Shown: one piece after another, positions 1 through 10,527 of the stretch
Position numbering within the stretch: the stretch's first letter is position 1
How the letters are laid out: each line of letters begins with the position of its first letter
Origin: Struthidea cinerea
Taxonomy: Eukaryota; Chordata; Aves; Passeriformes; Corcoracidae
Length of the DNA stretch: 64,000 nucleotides
Reading direction: 5' to 3'
Assembly (NCBI GenBank): GCA_013397865.1
Contig: VZTI01000612.1
Span: forward strand, 329,855-393,854
The notes under the pieces: generated by a model
Told to the model about the DNA's origin: nothing
Seen by the model: the letters and a program-made list of their open reading frames with translations, nothing else
Databases searched by the model: none
Program-made: the position numbers and the translations under genes

Positions 1-3000
1 CTGGCTCAGCCCGCCCCTGGCTTACCACAACTCAGAGGGAAACTGCGTGCGTGCGCCAGTGCACATACGCACGCTCATTTATATATATAAATATATATAT
101 ATATCTCTACACAGACGCGGGCGTACACAAAGAGCTGAATAGCGGCGAGCAGTTTGCTGGGGATTCGTCACAGTGTTGTAGGAAGGGATTTGTCAAATTT
201 TGCTGCCCGCCTCTTTCCCGGCGGCGCTGGTGATGCCCGGCTGGGTGGCCAGGGCTGATCCCCGAACAAAGGCCGGAGCGGCCCCCAGACGTCAGGTCTC
301 TGGGGAAGAGAAGGAGAAAAGGGCAGTCCAGGATGATTTTCTGGGCTTATGCGTCCCAGCAGTCCCAGGTACCCCCCAGTCAGGAGATTGCTAAGCACTG
401 TACAGAGCCAGGCTTGAAAAATACACCTTTTTATTCTGGTTTGGGCTAGCAGACTTTGCAGATTGAGGGAACAGCACTATGATCTGATAGGTTGTGCTTA
501 ATTTGTTCCTGGTGGTCCAGTATAGACAGGACCATTGCCTGGTGAGGAAACAAGGTGGTGCCTCTGTAGCTGCTGTGATTTTGTGTCTTTCCGGTTGCCC
601 AAAGGCCAGGCTGTGGCAGTGTCCTCTGCCTCGTTGGTTCATGCAAGTAAATGTAGACCAGAAGGGCAGTCAGCCCCTGGGTTAGTCAGAGACACGTCCT
701 GCGAGCGCCCTGTCTAGTGAAGCCCTGTGTGTGTCAGGCGGTTGGCTTCTGTCCGCAGTCCTCAGTTCAGCAGTGGGATAAAAGGGCTGTGGACTTCGGA
801 ACCTTCAGGCTGAGGTGATCATCACCTGCTTTAAGACCATCCTGACCATGTTTTCCCCTTACGTGCGTAGCAGAGCAGATCACTTGTTGCATGGCAGGGT
901 CTGGCAGACGTCTTGCAGTGTCCCCATGGGCTGTGACCTTCAGCGTTATTCCAGCCGGAGGTCAGCAGAGGGCTCCCGCAGTGTGGGCCCAGATTGGGTT
1001 TTTTAATTTTCTTTTCTTTTTTTTTTTTTTAGCAGTCAGTTTCAATTTCTGTAACTTTATTGGTGTGACAGACTCCATGAGTGTTGCCAAAGGTTTGTAG
1101 CAGGCTGTGCTTGGGATAGGTGTCCATTTTGCATGGGCAAAATTTCTGATTTGCTGGCGGGCTGCCGCCTGTTGTGCTTGACCCTTGCTCCTGCTGAAGT
1201 CAACAGAAGAAGGTTCAGTGACTCCAGAGGGATCAAGATGGAGCCTGCTGTGCGGCTTATTTTGGTAACCAGTTCTCTGCTGTTGGTAGAAAAGAGCTAG
1301 TATCCTCATCTGTGCCATTTGTTGTGTCCAACAAATCCCTCCTGGGGAGGGAAAGAATCAAACAGAATTAACTTCTGTCACAAGAAGGCTGATGGGATTG
1401 CAGGAGAAGCTGGTCTGGCAATATAAGTGGTGAGACTTTGGTGTTGCTGTCCTGGTGCTATTTCAGGTTCTGCAATGTAGATATATATGTGAACTAGAAG
1501 TCAGGACTCCTGGCATTACTTCCTGACTCTACTTCTGTCCCGTGGTTTGACCTTAGAGGTCCTCTCTCTATACCTCAGTTTCTCCTCTGTGAAGATGACA
1601 GGCCTCTGTTACCCAAGCACAGTCCTGTAGTTCCTTCCACTGAAGCTCCTGGGGGCTTGGGGTAAAAGGTGGGTTTGTGTCTTTGGCCATTTTATGCTTT
1701 CTGTGAGATGTCAAGCTGTGACAGGTTTTTGTTTGGGATGGATTTATTCTGATTGGAGACTGTAATTATTTTAGCTTCAGCCCCTACCTTTTTGTGCTCA
1801 AGAGAGGCTTCCACATGTTTTGTGGCACAGGAAGTTGTAGAGTAGTCAGACAAACACTCTTTGTTCCACGGGAAAAGATTTTCTGGTATAAATAAAGGAA
1901 ACCACCAGCACTTGTGGCTGCACTTTTATTTTTAAAATAACAGTGTGTCTGTATTGCTGCTAAGCCATTGATGGGGAGGGAGACAAAATGATCATAGACT
2001 TTCTCATTTTCTAGTCCAGCATGTTCTCACTTGACTGCTTCAAATTTGAACTTAAACTCTGCCTTGAAGAGTTAATGTGGGTCTTGTCTACCTTTTAACC
2101 TGACTTCCCCCTCCATTTACAATGAAGAAGCTCTGACTCAAATCTGGAGGTGTTTTGCAGGGTAGGAGTGTGAGTTAATTGTGGGATTAACTTCTAATGT
2201 GGGCTGAAACCCAAATTGCAGGAAGGGAGCAGACCTGATGGTGTTAGTCCTTCAGTGACCTTCCTGTGCTTCCCCATGAAAGAGACCTTCTTCCGTTTGT
2301 GACACAACCAATGGAAAGGAAGGACAGACAGAATCAGCCCAGCAAAGCGTAGAAGTCTTAACTCCCAGTACATAGAAGTAAGCGTAGGTATGGTAGAAGG
2401 GACAGGAATTTGCTGTGAGGATGACTGTACCTCAGTCATGTGCTCCGGTTTGGTTTGGGTGGTAACTGTGCAAATGAACTACAGAGTGTTGCACAGTCTC
2501 CATGTGAATGCTCTGTGTCCAGCAAAATAAGGCAATGTGCCTTTTGTGGCAGGATTTTCTGACTGGCAGCTAGGGAAAAATTCCCTGGTTCCTTTTCAGA
2601 GGCTGATTCAGACTTTGGAAAACCATCATGTGTTAAACGAAAGGTAGAAACTCCCAGATTCTTCGTGGGAAGGATTTAGTCCTGTCCAGTCTCCCAGATC
2701 TCGAGTATAGTTGTCAGGGTGCAGCTGTGAAAGTAAAGACCCTGCAAAAGAAGTTGAGTGTGCTGTTCTGGGGCCAATCTGTAATCTGGATTCTCTGGTG
2801 TAATCCAAATGCTTGGGTAGTGCAAACTTTTAGGAATGCATGGCAGATGTCAGTCAGTTTCACTTCAGGTTTCTACTCTGTTTTGGTTTCTGCCTCCCTT
2901 ATGCCCCAGACTGGTGTGGTGAGCAGCATTTAATCTGCACAGGTAACTGCTGCTTTCCCTCCCTCTTACCTTCCGTCCCTCCCCTTGACATAGGTCTGTA

Positions 3001-4844
3001 AGCATTTTTATCCTGAACTATGCCTGTACTGCCAGAGTTCTCAGGTCGTGTGTCTGGCACAGTGTGAATAATCAACAGTGCAGTTCAGTGACTATCATTG
3101 TGCCTGCAGAATTTCCCACGTATTAAATTGTTCAACTTGTTGGAACATAGGCGGTGACTAAGGTCACTCCAAAGGGGAACAGGAAGAAGGAGGTAGTCAC
3201 GGACAAGATAGGAGAACAGACAGGAGACATACGGCAGTTAGGGGAGGAGGGAAGAGGAAGGGAAGGAACAAGGAACAGAAACACACTGTCTTCTAGACAA
3301 GGAATACCAACAAGCAGTCCATGCCTGCCAGGCTGCATTTCCCTTTCACAAGCCACTTTCTCTTTTAATAGCTGCTCACGCTCTCTGACACTTCAAACTC
3401 CTTGGATGGAAGCTCCTCCCCTCTTGTACCCGATCTCAGCACTTCAGCGCTATGGCACTGTCAGCCCTGCATGACCTAGAATTAACTTTCAACAATTAAC
3501 TGCGGGCAGTGAGCTTCAAGCCCTGCAGCTTTTGCATTTTTGTGGCAAAGTAACCTTTATGCCAGTTTGTCACAAGTTCAGGGCACTATAGAAACGCTTA
3601 CGGGAGACCATTATTTTCCATGATGCAAGCAGTTTGCTCTTATCACTCTGAGTTATCAACCTTGGTGCTGGAGGACTCTGCATACTGTACAGGTGGATCA
3701 TTAAAGTGCATAACAGCATGGGGCAGGTACTATCTCCTTGTGCATACTCCTATCCTCTGCTCCATGTGAGACATCCTCCGTTGCCAGTGTGGTGCTAGTG
3801 CTAGGAGGCCTGGAGGGCTCCAGGTACTCACTATTTGCAGTACTCTACTAGCACCCGGGGTTTGTGTGTGTGTACTTATCTATACTATCTCTCATCTCTT
3901 TAAATCTCTCCAACCCTTGACCAAGCAGCAAAATGAAGCTTTGGCAAGAGACTGGGAAACATTGAGAAATGCTTGTGAAATCAGTGCAGATCGCAAGCAG
4001 TTAGTGTTTGCTCCATTCGTAGGGAAGGCATGGGATAATGGCAGATCCACCCTGTTCCCCCTCCCACACTGTCTCATTGTGGTTCAGTAGCCAAATATAT
4101 AGTCTGGTTAATCCTGAGGGTGCTGTGAGCTTACTTTGAATCTTTCAGTGGGTGGCTTGGTTCCTCGGTCTGGGAAAGTGGTCAGTATGGAGACACGGAG
4201 GCTGTGACTTGTAGTGGATGCTGTCGTGGTTCTGTGGTGACCTGCTGAGGTGGATGTTCTGCATGGCCAAAAGAGGTGGATGACAGGAAGGGTGAAAATA
4301 CATAGCTCCATGGTTCAGAGCCTCTGCTTGCTCTTAGAAGTGTCTGTGTGCTGAGGTCTGTACAAAGGATGCTTCTGGCTTTAAAACCCACTGGGGCATC
4401 CACTGACTGTTTTGAAAGGGGTTAAAGGGCAAACCAGTGAAGGGCCTTAATCCAGAATGCAGATTATCTGCTACAGCTTCAGGGTTTTTTTTGGCTGAGC
4501 TGATACTCTTGGTGACAGCATACCAGGAGTATGGGGAATAGCAGAGAAGGGGTTTGGGGAAGAGTCACTTGTGGCGTGCATCATGGTACCAGGGAGGCAA
4601 ATAATGAGGCTCTCTTGTCCATCTTGCCTTTGCCCTGAAGCAGTTGTAGGAGGAGTTTGTCTTTTTCCCTTCCTACTTGATGTGTGTGTATGTAGAGCAC
4701 AGACAAAGGATTTAGGCCTGCAAGACTGTTAGTGAAGAGCATAGGGTAGTTGTGTTGCAACTATCTGGCTCACTTTAAGGGGCGAAGCACTAGACATTCT
4801 TGAGCTAAGTTTGCATTAACTTATTCCCTCCATTCCTCTTTTAG
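1..4844 (+). other. VEGFA: VEGFA intron upstream of exon 3 (partial, presumed intron 2)
   Basis: This non-coding stretch ends in a good splice acceptor, a CT-rich tract followed by TTTTAG just before exon 3. I searched it by eye for exon 2 (about 52 nt in other VEGFA genes, ending in a GAAG donor junction that completes the Val codon split across the intron) and found no match, so exon 2 is probably upstream of the window. The first 400 bases are GC-rich. A purine-rich stretch lies at about 3170-3290. A 14-T run followed by AG at 1017-1032 resembles an acceptor, but what follows is not VEGFA coding sequence. Confidence 0.8.
79..106. repeat. TA-rich simple repeat
   Basis: Alternating TA dinucleotides with single interruptions lie in the first VEGFA intron segment. 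It is a low-complexity microsatellite with no function inferred. Confidence 0.8.
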
Positions 4845-5041
4845 TTATCAAATTCCTGGAAGTCTACGAGCGCAGCTTCTGCAGGACTATTGAGACCCTG
4901 GTGGACATTTTTCAGGAGTACCCTGATGAGGTGGAGTACATATTCAAGCCATCCTGTGTGCCTCTGATGAGATGTGCGGGTTGCTGCGGCGATGAGGGCC
5001 TAGAATGTGTCCCTGTGGATGTGTACAACGTCACGATGGAG
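4845..5041 (+). CDS. VEGFA: VEGFA exon 3: core of the PDGF/VEGF cystine-knot domain
   Basis: This 197-nt exon has the same length as human VEGFA exon 3. It encodes the last two bases of a split Val codon plus 65 complete codons and ends exactly on a codon boundary (ACG ATG GAG, then a GTGAGG donor). The acceptor is TTTTAG. The frame opens IKFLEVYERSF and contains the PDGF/VEGF family signature PSCVPLMRCAGCC. Six of the eight cystine-knot cysteines are here (SFC, PSC, RC, GCC, LEC). An N-glycosylation sequon Asn-Val-Thr lies near the end. In the secreted dimer this part makes the intermolecular disulfides and most of the VEGFR1/VEGFR2 contact surface. The sequence is intact, with no frameshift. 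The predicted signal peptide and N-terminus (exons 1-2) are outside the window, so this gene is partial at its 5' end. Confidence 0.98.
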
Positions 5042-6754
5042 GTGAGGGTCCAGCTTGCAATCTGCCGTGCTTGGTTGGAAGGAAGCAAGTCAGCCATTAC
5101 AGCCACCCCAAGTCCCAGCTCCCAGCTAATTCAGGGGAAGGGCAACCTACCCCGGGGAACCTCTCTTCTGACTCTGGTGCTCAGTGTTCCACCATGCAGG
5201 GTTAAAAGTTGAGTTGCCTATGTCTATTTAAGGCTAAGAGGAGATGTTTTTTGGCTCTTGCCCAAATACAGTAGGTAGGAGCATGCAAAGGAGCTTTTCT
5301 GCAAAGGAGCACTTTGTGCTTAGAGAATACAAAGGAGCATTTCTGATGGTATTATCTCCAAGTTCCCAAAGAAGATACTCCTTGGGCCCTTGCTCCACCT
5401 TAACTCTACACGCAGCTGTTGTTCTGAAGGCAGCTGAGTAGGATGATGGGGGAGAACCTGTCAGTACTCTCTCCTGTGAGGTCAGCCTGTACCAACAGAG
5501 CAGGGAATTTGGGTCATTAGCTACCCTGGCACAGCAGGGGTGAAAGGGGCTCTAAGAAACAAACTGCTTCTTTGTCAGCTGGGAAAGCCTTTCTGCCTCT
5601 GGGCATCTTCCTCCTTTGTTTGGAGGCTGCTGAATTCATTTCTTGGAAGAGACAGAGGTGGCCGTGATAGCAAAGACTGGGCCTGTGGGGAAGATGCAAA
5701 TTGCTTTAGAGAGCTTTGTTACTGCCCTTGTCTGTCAGGCTGGATCCCAGCTCGTGTCCAAAATCATCCTGGTGCCCATTACCCGTACCCATAGCTCCCT
5801 CACCTACTTCTGTCCCTCAGTCTCTTGAGTGGCCACTGTAAATATTGCTGTCACTTTTTAATATCGATGAGAGATGTGCAGTGCTAAGTGATTAAGCAGC
5901 AGGTCCTTTTACTTGTTACTTGGGCTGTGTTTGAACTCTGTTGGAGAACCTGCCTGTGCCCTTTCATGGTTCCCCATACTGCTTTTCCACTTGCAGGCTC
6001 CAGCCTGCGTACCAGAACATACTAGCTTGGTGTAGCTAGGGCTGGTTTTCTTCCTACCATTCCTTGCTGAACTACAGTTCTTGGCCTGCATGCCTGTAAG
6101 GGGTCAGAGGCACTTAAGCAGATCACTAGAGTTAGTGGTCCAGCCGTGTTCTGGGTTAAGAGAATGTGACAATATTCCATAGCTTCTAAGTAACTTTTCT
6201 GGAGGTACCTGGGGCTGGGGCCTGGGTGATGTCCAGCTTTTCAGGGCTCTTATAAACACAGATCTCCAGATTTATTTTGTGTGTCGAGTCACTGAGAAAG
6301 TGAGATGTTAGCTGGGAAGGAATGGTGGCTTAAGGAAAAGGAGTTGGATATGGAATTTTTGATTTGGATCTTTGTGTGACACTGTAGCATTGCTTGTGCA
6401 CAAGCAGGCTGGATGTTCACCTACTGTCTGTCCAGCATCAGCCAGGGAGGGCTCATTGAGAACCTTGATATGGTGTATGCCCTCTCCCATGCCTGTCTCC
6501 AAGGCAGTCCACCAGTGCTGGCACCGGGCATGCACGAGCAAACAGAGCTTTGGCACGAGTCTGGTGTTGCTGCTTGCTTGTGATCAAAGGCCTTCCCTGA
6601 CTGGGAGAATGGGGCCTCAGAGCTAGCTCGAACTCTGCCCTGCTCTTCCCAGGAGCACCTGGGGTGTGAGTGCTTTGCTGCACAGCGGCCTGATTTGGAG
6701 CTGTGAATATGAAGAGTGAACAGGCAGTGACCCTCTCTGTTTCTTTCATTCCAG
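5042..6754 (+). other. VEGFA: VEGFA intron 3
   Basis: This 1.7-kb intron has a GTGAGG donor and a TTCATTCCAG acceptor. It contains a small imperfect triplication at about 5282-5346 around the words CAAAGGAGC and TTTCTG. I see no other feature; open frames here have no family resemblance. Confidence 0.93.
5282..5346. repeat. Imperfect triplicated word in intron 3
   Basis: The unit CAAAGGAGC followed by a TTTCTG-like tail occurs three times within 65 bases. It looks like an old local duplication. Confidence 0.55.
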
Positions 6755-6831
6755 ATCATGAGAATTAAACCCCATCAGAGTCAGCACATATCACACATGA
6801 GCTTCTTACAGCACAGTAAATGTGACTGCAG
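6755..6831 (+). CDS. VEGFA: VEGFA exon 4: end of the cystine-knot domain
   Basis: This 77-nt exon encodes 25 codons plus two bases of a split Arg codon. It starts after TTCATTCCAG and ends at a GTGAGA donor. The translation begins IMRIKPHQSQHISHMSF and ends KCDC, supplying the last two cystine-knot cysteines. The Arg-Ile-Lys-Pro-His stretch corresponds to the loop that in human VEGFA carries basic residues (Arg82, Lys84, His86) important for VEGFR2 binding, and all three basic positions are kept. Exon 4 can be joined in frame to exon 5, 6a, 7 or 8 because all of these junctions are phase 2. Joining directly to exon 8 would make the shortest, diffusible isoform (VEGF122 in chicken and quail nomenclature). 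Confidence 0.98.
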
Positions 6832-7240
6832 GTGAGAATGGAGCAGCACTGGTTCCTCTTGCAATAAACTTACTTTGAGCCTTTCCTTTTTTCTGCCATT
6901 GGGTTGGGACTCTTGTTCAGATGCTTCTGCAGTCTCCTCGGTGGGTTTGCAGTGGGATGGCTGAGCCTGTGAAAAGAAGCCCTCTGCTGTCAGGGCTCTT
7001 CCGTCTCTAGCTATCACAGGTGGACAGTGCTAGCCTGCAACTTGGGATCTTATGGCACTGGCTATCAGCAAGGTGCAACAGGAGAGCAAAAACACTTTGA
7101 GACGGACCACTTGACCTGTGCCATGGGCATCCTGCAATGCTGTCTGTACATGTCCTTCCCTGGACCTGGTGGGAGCTGGGGATAATACTGGAAGTATAAG
7201 CTCTCTCCTAATGAGGCCTTTGTTCTGTCTTTCCCCACAG
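6832..7240 (+). other. VEGFA: VEGFA intron 4
   Basis: This 409-nt intron has a GTGAGA donor and a CT-rich tract ending in CCCCACAG. I see nothing else in it. Confidence 0.95.
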
Positions 7241-7273
7241 ACCAAAGAAAGATGTCAAAAACAAACAAGAAAA
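7241..7273 (+). CDS. VEGFA: VEGFA exon 5: linker between receptor-binding and heparin-binding domains
   Basis: This 33-nt exon begins within a split Arg codon, reads PKKDVKNKQE and ends with AA of a split codon before a GTAAGT donor. Human exon 5 is 30 nt and reads PKKDRARQE, so the avian form is one codon longer and lacks the Arg-Ala dipeptide where plasmin cuts human VEGF165. The exon is a multiple of three, so skipping it keeps frame. Joined to exon 7 it makes Glu-Asn-His-Cys; joined to exon 6a it makes Glu-Lys-Lys-Ser. It serves as a flexible basic linker. Confidence 0.97.
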
Positions 7274-10025
7274 GTAAGTGACAAGCCTTTCCTCCTTTCT
7301 CTTTTGGTGGTTGGTTGGCATTTCCTCTCCCCACTACCCCTTGCCCTTTTCTTTGGTTGGATACACTCAACTTTAAGAAGGTGTTTTTGGAAATGGCATA
7401 TGGTAGTAGTGCATGGGGCGGCACTCTGAATCCATTCCAGGTGGACACAGAAACCCAGATCTGATGGTACTTCCTTCATACCCCAGACATGGACCTTGCA
7501 TGACCCATGGCCATGGCAGTCAATGCTAATGCTTTTTCCCGAGTCAGGGAAGTCCTGTCGTGTCTGTCCTGCCGGAATGGATTCAAGGTGCAGCCCCCAT
7601 TCTCCCCTTCCCTCTTCCTGGGGTGTTTCTGGTTACTGCAAGTTGCTGCCTTTCTTTATTATTAATTTTTTTCTTTGCTGCTTGAGTGAGTATTTGCTGA
7701 TTTCTGTCACAGCAGCTTGGGTAGGAACTCTGCTGGCTACAGGGAGAGGTGGAAGTAGAGGCCTGGTGGAGGCAGGACTGATGCCATGCAGGATGTGACA
7801 CTGGTTTTGGTTGGGTGGGGATCTGGGAGGGTGTAAAGGGAGGCAGATGTCCTAGCTGGCTCTCGGTGAAGGCTTTCACGAGGAGTTTTTTGAATCTGAT
7901 GGATTTGTTTCGGTGGCCTGAGGAAGGTTGAGTCACAACCTTGCCTTTACTTCCTCCTCAAAGTAAAAAGGTTGTGGAAAGTAGAAAAATAAGCTCTAAT
8001 CCTGCAGTAGTTGCAGGGACAAGCATAAAATGTGAAACAACGTTTAAAAGAAAGAGTGATCTCTCTGATTGGGAGGATCAGCTGGACTGTGCATGACTGG
8101 GAAAGCAACTCTGCCATTTAGAGGTGCGGAGTCGGAGAGGAAGGAGTGACTATTTGGAGATGAGGCTGAATCTGAGACAGAGGGAGCAAACAGGAGAGTG
8201 AGAGAGCTTCTTTCACCCCTCTCCTGGTGGTTGTATATTTCTAACTGCCTTCCAGCCTCTCCTCCTCCCCCTGGAAATCTGCTCCTGGCTGCATCAGGCT
8301 GCGTGCAGCCAACTGTGCTCTCTGCACAGGGCCGTGTCGGGGACGGTCGGTCTGTGTGGTTCTGTAGTTTGAAGGTGTGCGAGAGTTTGGTCTGTATGAG
8401 CTCTGGTGAGGATGGGGTGTGGGCATAGCAGCCAGCTCGGACTGTGTTGCATTCACTTTCCTCTTCTAACAGCACCCTTGCCTGCTCTTTGCTGGTTCTG
8501 CACTCCCCAGGGAAGGAAGGGAAGGGATGGGAGAGACTGGTGTGCTTTGATTTGTGCTTGATTGAAAGTCTTGTTATATTGGTACCCCTCTCCTCCCTTC
8601 AGGTTGATTTTCTTCCCCTCACCGCCTCCCTGTGACTCCTGCCTGACATGTAGGGCAGAACCGGGATTGAGCTGATGCTCTGACACTCGTTCCAGTGCGA
8701 TGACTTGACCAGGGCCTAGGAGACACCTATGGTGCTTTCTCTTCTGTCCCCCCAATTCCCTTTGATAGCTCTCTCCCGAGGTGGGCTGCACCAGGGAACG
8801 AGGGAGCCTTTGCTGAACTGCCTCAGAGCTGGGACTCATTTGCCTGACAAGCCCTGGTGCTTTGCCTCGGGCCTTCTCCTTGCATGTCTCTCCCTTGCTC
8901 CTGTGCTGATGTGGCTCAAGGAGCAGTACAGGCTCCAGCCTCCCTCGCTCCCTGTGCTCTCAATGGCCCATAGGGATCCATGGTTAATGTCCAGGACTGC
9001 ATGTCCTAGCGTCTGCCTGCCTCAGCTCCTGCCCAAGAATCAGAGGCAACTGGTGATTTTTTCAGAATGGAGTCAATGCCTTGGCTTCATCTGCTTGTCT
9101 GTCTGGCAGATCCATGTAGAAGGTGACAGGAGGGAAAGGAGGGAAGATCTGAAAGCTGCTTGCTGGTTATCTCCCGGGTAAAATAACTAGGTCAGGCCTT
9201 CCTCTTCTCCCTCTTTACCCTTCAGTACTCAGGATGGAGGCTGCCAGAGGAGTTACAGACATTCAGGTGAGGTTTCCTGGAGTCCTCTGAACCACAGGCA
9301 GGAGGTGAGGTGGATGAGCAAAGCCTTCAGGTTGGATAGCCCTCTCCCACACCGCAGTGCTGTGTAGATCAGATCTCTTCCCTTGTCTGTGGAGTGCTCC
9401 CATCCCAAGGCAGGATTGCCACCAGCCCTGCAGCAGAGCTATTGGAGCTCAGCTGCCCCCTCCTAGGCCCAATGCTGGGCAGTGCATCAGGTCAGAGTGG
9501 TTTCCTCTTCCCTGCAGAGAGCCCTTTCACTCAGGTTGCCTCTTGTCAGTTGTTGTGCGCCTGTGCTTGTCGCCTGGAATGGTTGTCTGCACTCACTGCG
9601 GTGGCGTGATGCTTTCACAAAGCTTTCTGTTCCTTCTCCCTCTCACCCCCTGTCCCTTTCCCACTGCCCCTCTCTGGAGGGGGCAGGTGCTCCTCTGAGG
9701 CTCCAGCAGATCCGCCTCTGCTCGCAGCAGCCTTGCAGGAGGTGGTCTCTGCTGAATTCCCTGGTGTTGGCTTGGCTGTGGGCAGGCTGGTTGCGGAGCT
9801 GACAGGAGCGCCGGAGCCGGTGAATGTGTGTGCGAAGTGGAGATCTGTGCTTCGGCCCTGGGATTTACCCTCCAGTCCTGCCTCATGTGCTTCTCCCCTC
9901 CCAGCAAGGCACATGGCTGTATTTTTTTTCTCTTCTTCCTTGCGTTTTCTTCCGTTTTCTCTCTGTCTCTCCCTTTCTTTCCCCCTCTCTCTTTCTCTTT
10001 TTTTTTTTTTTTGTTTTTCTTCCAG
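7274..10025 (+). other. VEGFA: VEGFA intron 5
   Basis: This 2.75-kb intron runs from a GTAAGT donor to a TTCTTCCAG acceptor. It is moderately GC-rich and its last 100 bases are an extreme polypyrimidine tract, listed separately. Long open frames on both strands here look fortuitous: they have biased composition, no family match, and are interrupted in every plausible exon context. Confidence 0.93.
9922..10024 (+). promoter_or_regulatory. Long polypyrimidine tract before exon 6a
   Basis: About 100 bases that are almost all C and T, including a run of 15 T near the end, precede the TTCCAG acceptor of exon 6a. By general knowledge such tracts bind U2AF and PTB. Exon 6a is the alternatively used exon that separates the 166-type from the 190-type isoform, so the tract is a plausible control point. 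That role is inferred. Confidence 0.6.
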
Positions 10026-10097
10026 AAAATCAAAGCGAGGAAAGGGGAAGGGTCAAAAGAGAAAGCGCAAGAAAGGCCGGTACAAACCAATCAGCTT
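10026..10097 (+). CDS. VEGFA: VEGFA exon 6a: basic heparin-binding segment of the long isoforms
   Basis: This 72-nt exon, the same length as human exon 6a, follows TTCTTCCAG and precedes a GTACGT donor. It encodes a highly basic peptide with the core RGKGKGQKRKRKKGRYK. In the family this segment binds heparan sulfate and holds the long isoform on the cell surface and matrix. It is symmetric (phase 2 to phase 2). Joined to exon 7 it reads Ile-Ser-Phe-His-Cys; the chicken protein as I remember it has Pro-Ser-Phe at the same place, so an Ile for Pro difference marks this species. Confidence 0.97.
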
Positions 10098-10122
10098 GTA
10101 CGTTTGTGTCCTCTGCTTGTAG
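10098..10122 (+). other. Exon 6b-like extension of exon 6a, closed by an in-frame stop
   Basis: In human VEGF206 the exon 6a donor is skipped and the reading frame runs on from GTACGTTGG. The corresponding bases here are GTACGTTTG. Read through, the codons give Leu-Tyr-Val-Cys-Val-Leu-Cys-Leu and then TAG at 10120-10122. Use of this extension in the bird would therefore end the protein before exons 7 and 8 instead of lengthening it. Whether it is ever used cannot be seen from sequence. Confidence 0.7.
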
Positions 10123-10467
10123 ACTCTCTTCCCTCCCTCTCCCCAAACCAATCTGCCTGCTTGCTGCTCGCTCAAATCTCACTCTCCCCTCCCAGTCACT
10201 GGTGGGCTGCAGATCCTGCAGGGGCAGCACTGGTGGTGGCACTGCTCTGGCACTAAGGCTATCTCAGGGAAGGTGGCTTTAGCTTGCTTGGCTCTCTAAT
10301 CATCAGTGGCGACCATTTTCCCAAGGCACAAGAGTGTGGTGGGTGGATGAGTACCCTGCACCTCTTCACGCCTTCCGGTTGTAACTCTGTCATCTGCTTT
10401 CCCCCACTTGTCTCGTGCCCTCACTGCTATGATGAGTGGTGACAGGCAGGCTGGCATCTGCCATGCA

Positions 10468-10527
10468 TGTGTGTGTGTGTGTGTGTGTGTGCGCGTGTGT
10501 GTGCGTGTGCACATGTGCGTGTGTGTC
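10468..10527. repeat. (TG)n microsatellite with CG interruptions
   Basis: About 60 bases are alternating TG with a few CG and CA steps. Alternating purine-pyrimidine DNA of this kind can adopt Z-DNA. It lies in intron 6. Confidence 0.9.

Noticed and set aside
1017..1070. Strong acceptor-like T14-AG and a possible exon 2 after it
   Set aside because: The next 52 bases do not encode VEGFA exon 2 and no donor lies at the right distance; it is probably a plain poly-T tract.
3154..3292. Lys/Glu-rich frame in the intron before exon 3 that vaguely recalls the charged VEGFA N-terminus
   Set aside because: It has no acceptor, the wrong length and no donor in the right phase; it is a purine-rich stretch.
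9593..10282. Several 140-165 codon frames on both strands over intron 5 and exon 6a
   Set aside because: They are shadows of the polypyrimidine tract and of exon 6a in other frames, with composition-driven Phe/Ser or Lys/Glu runs.
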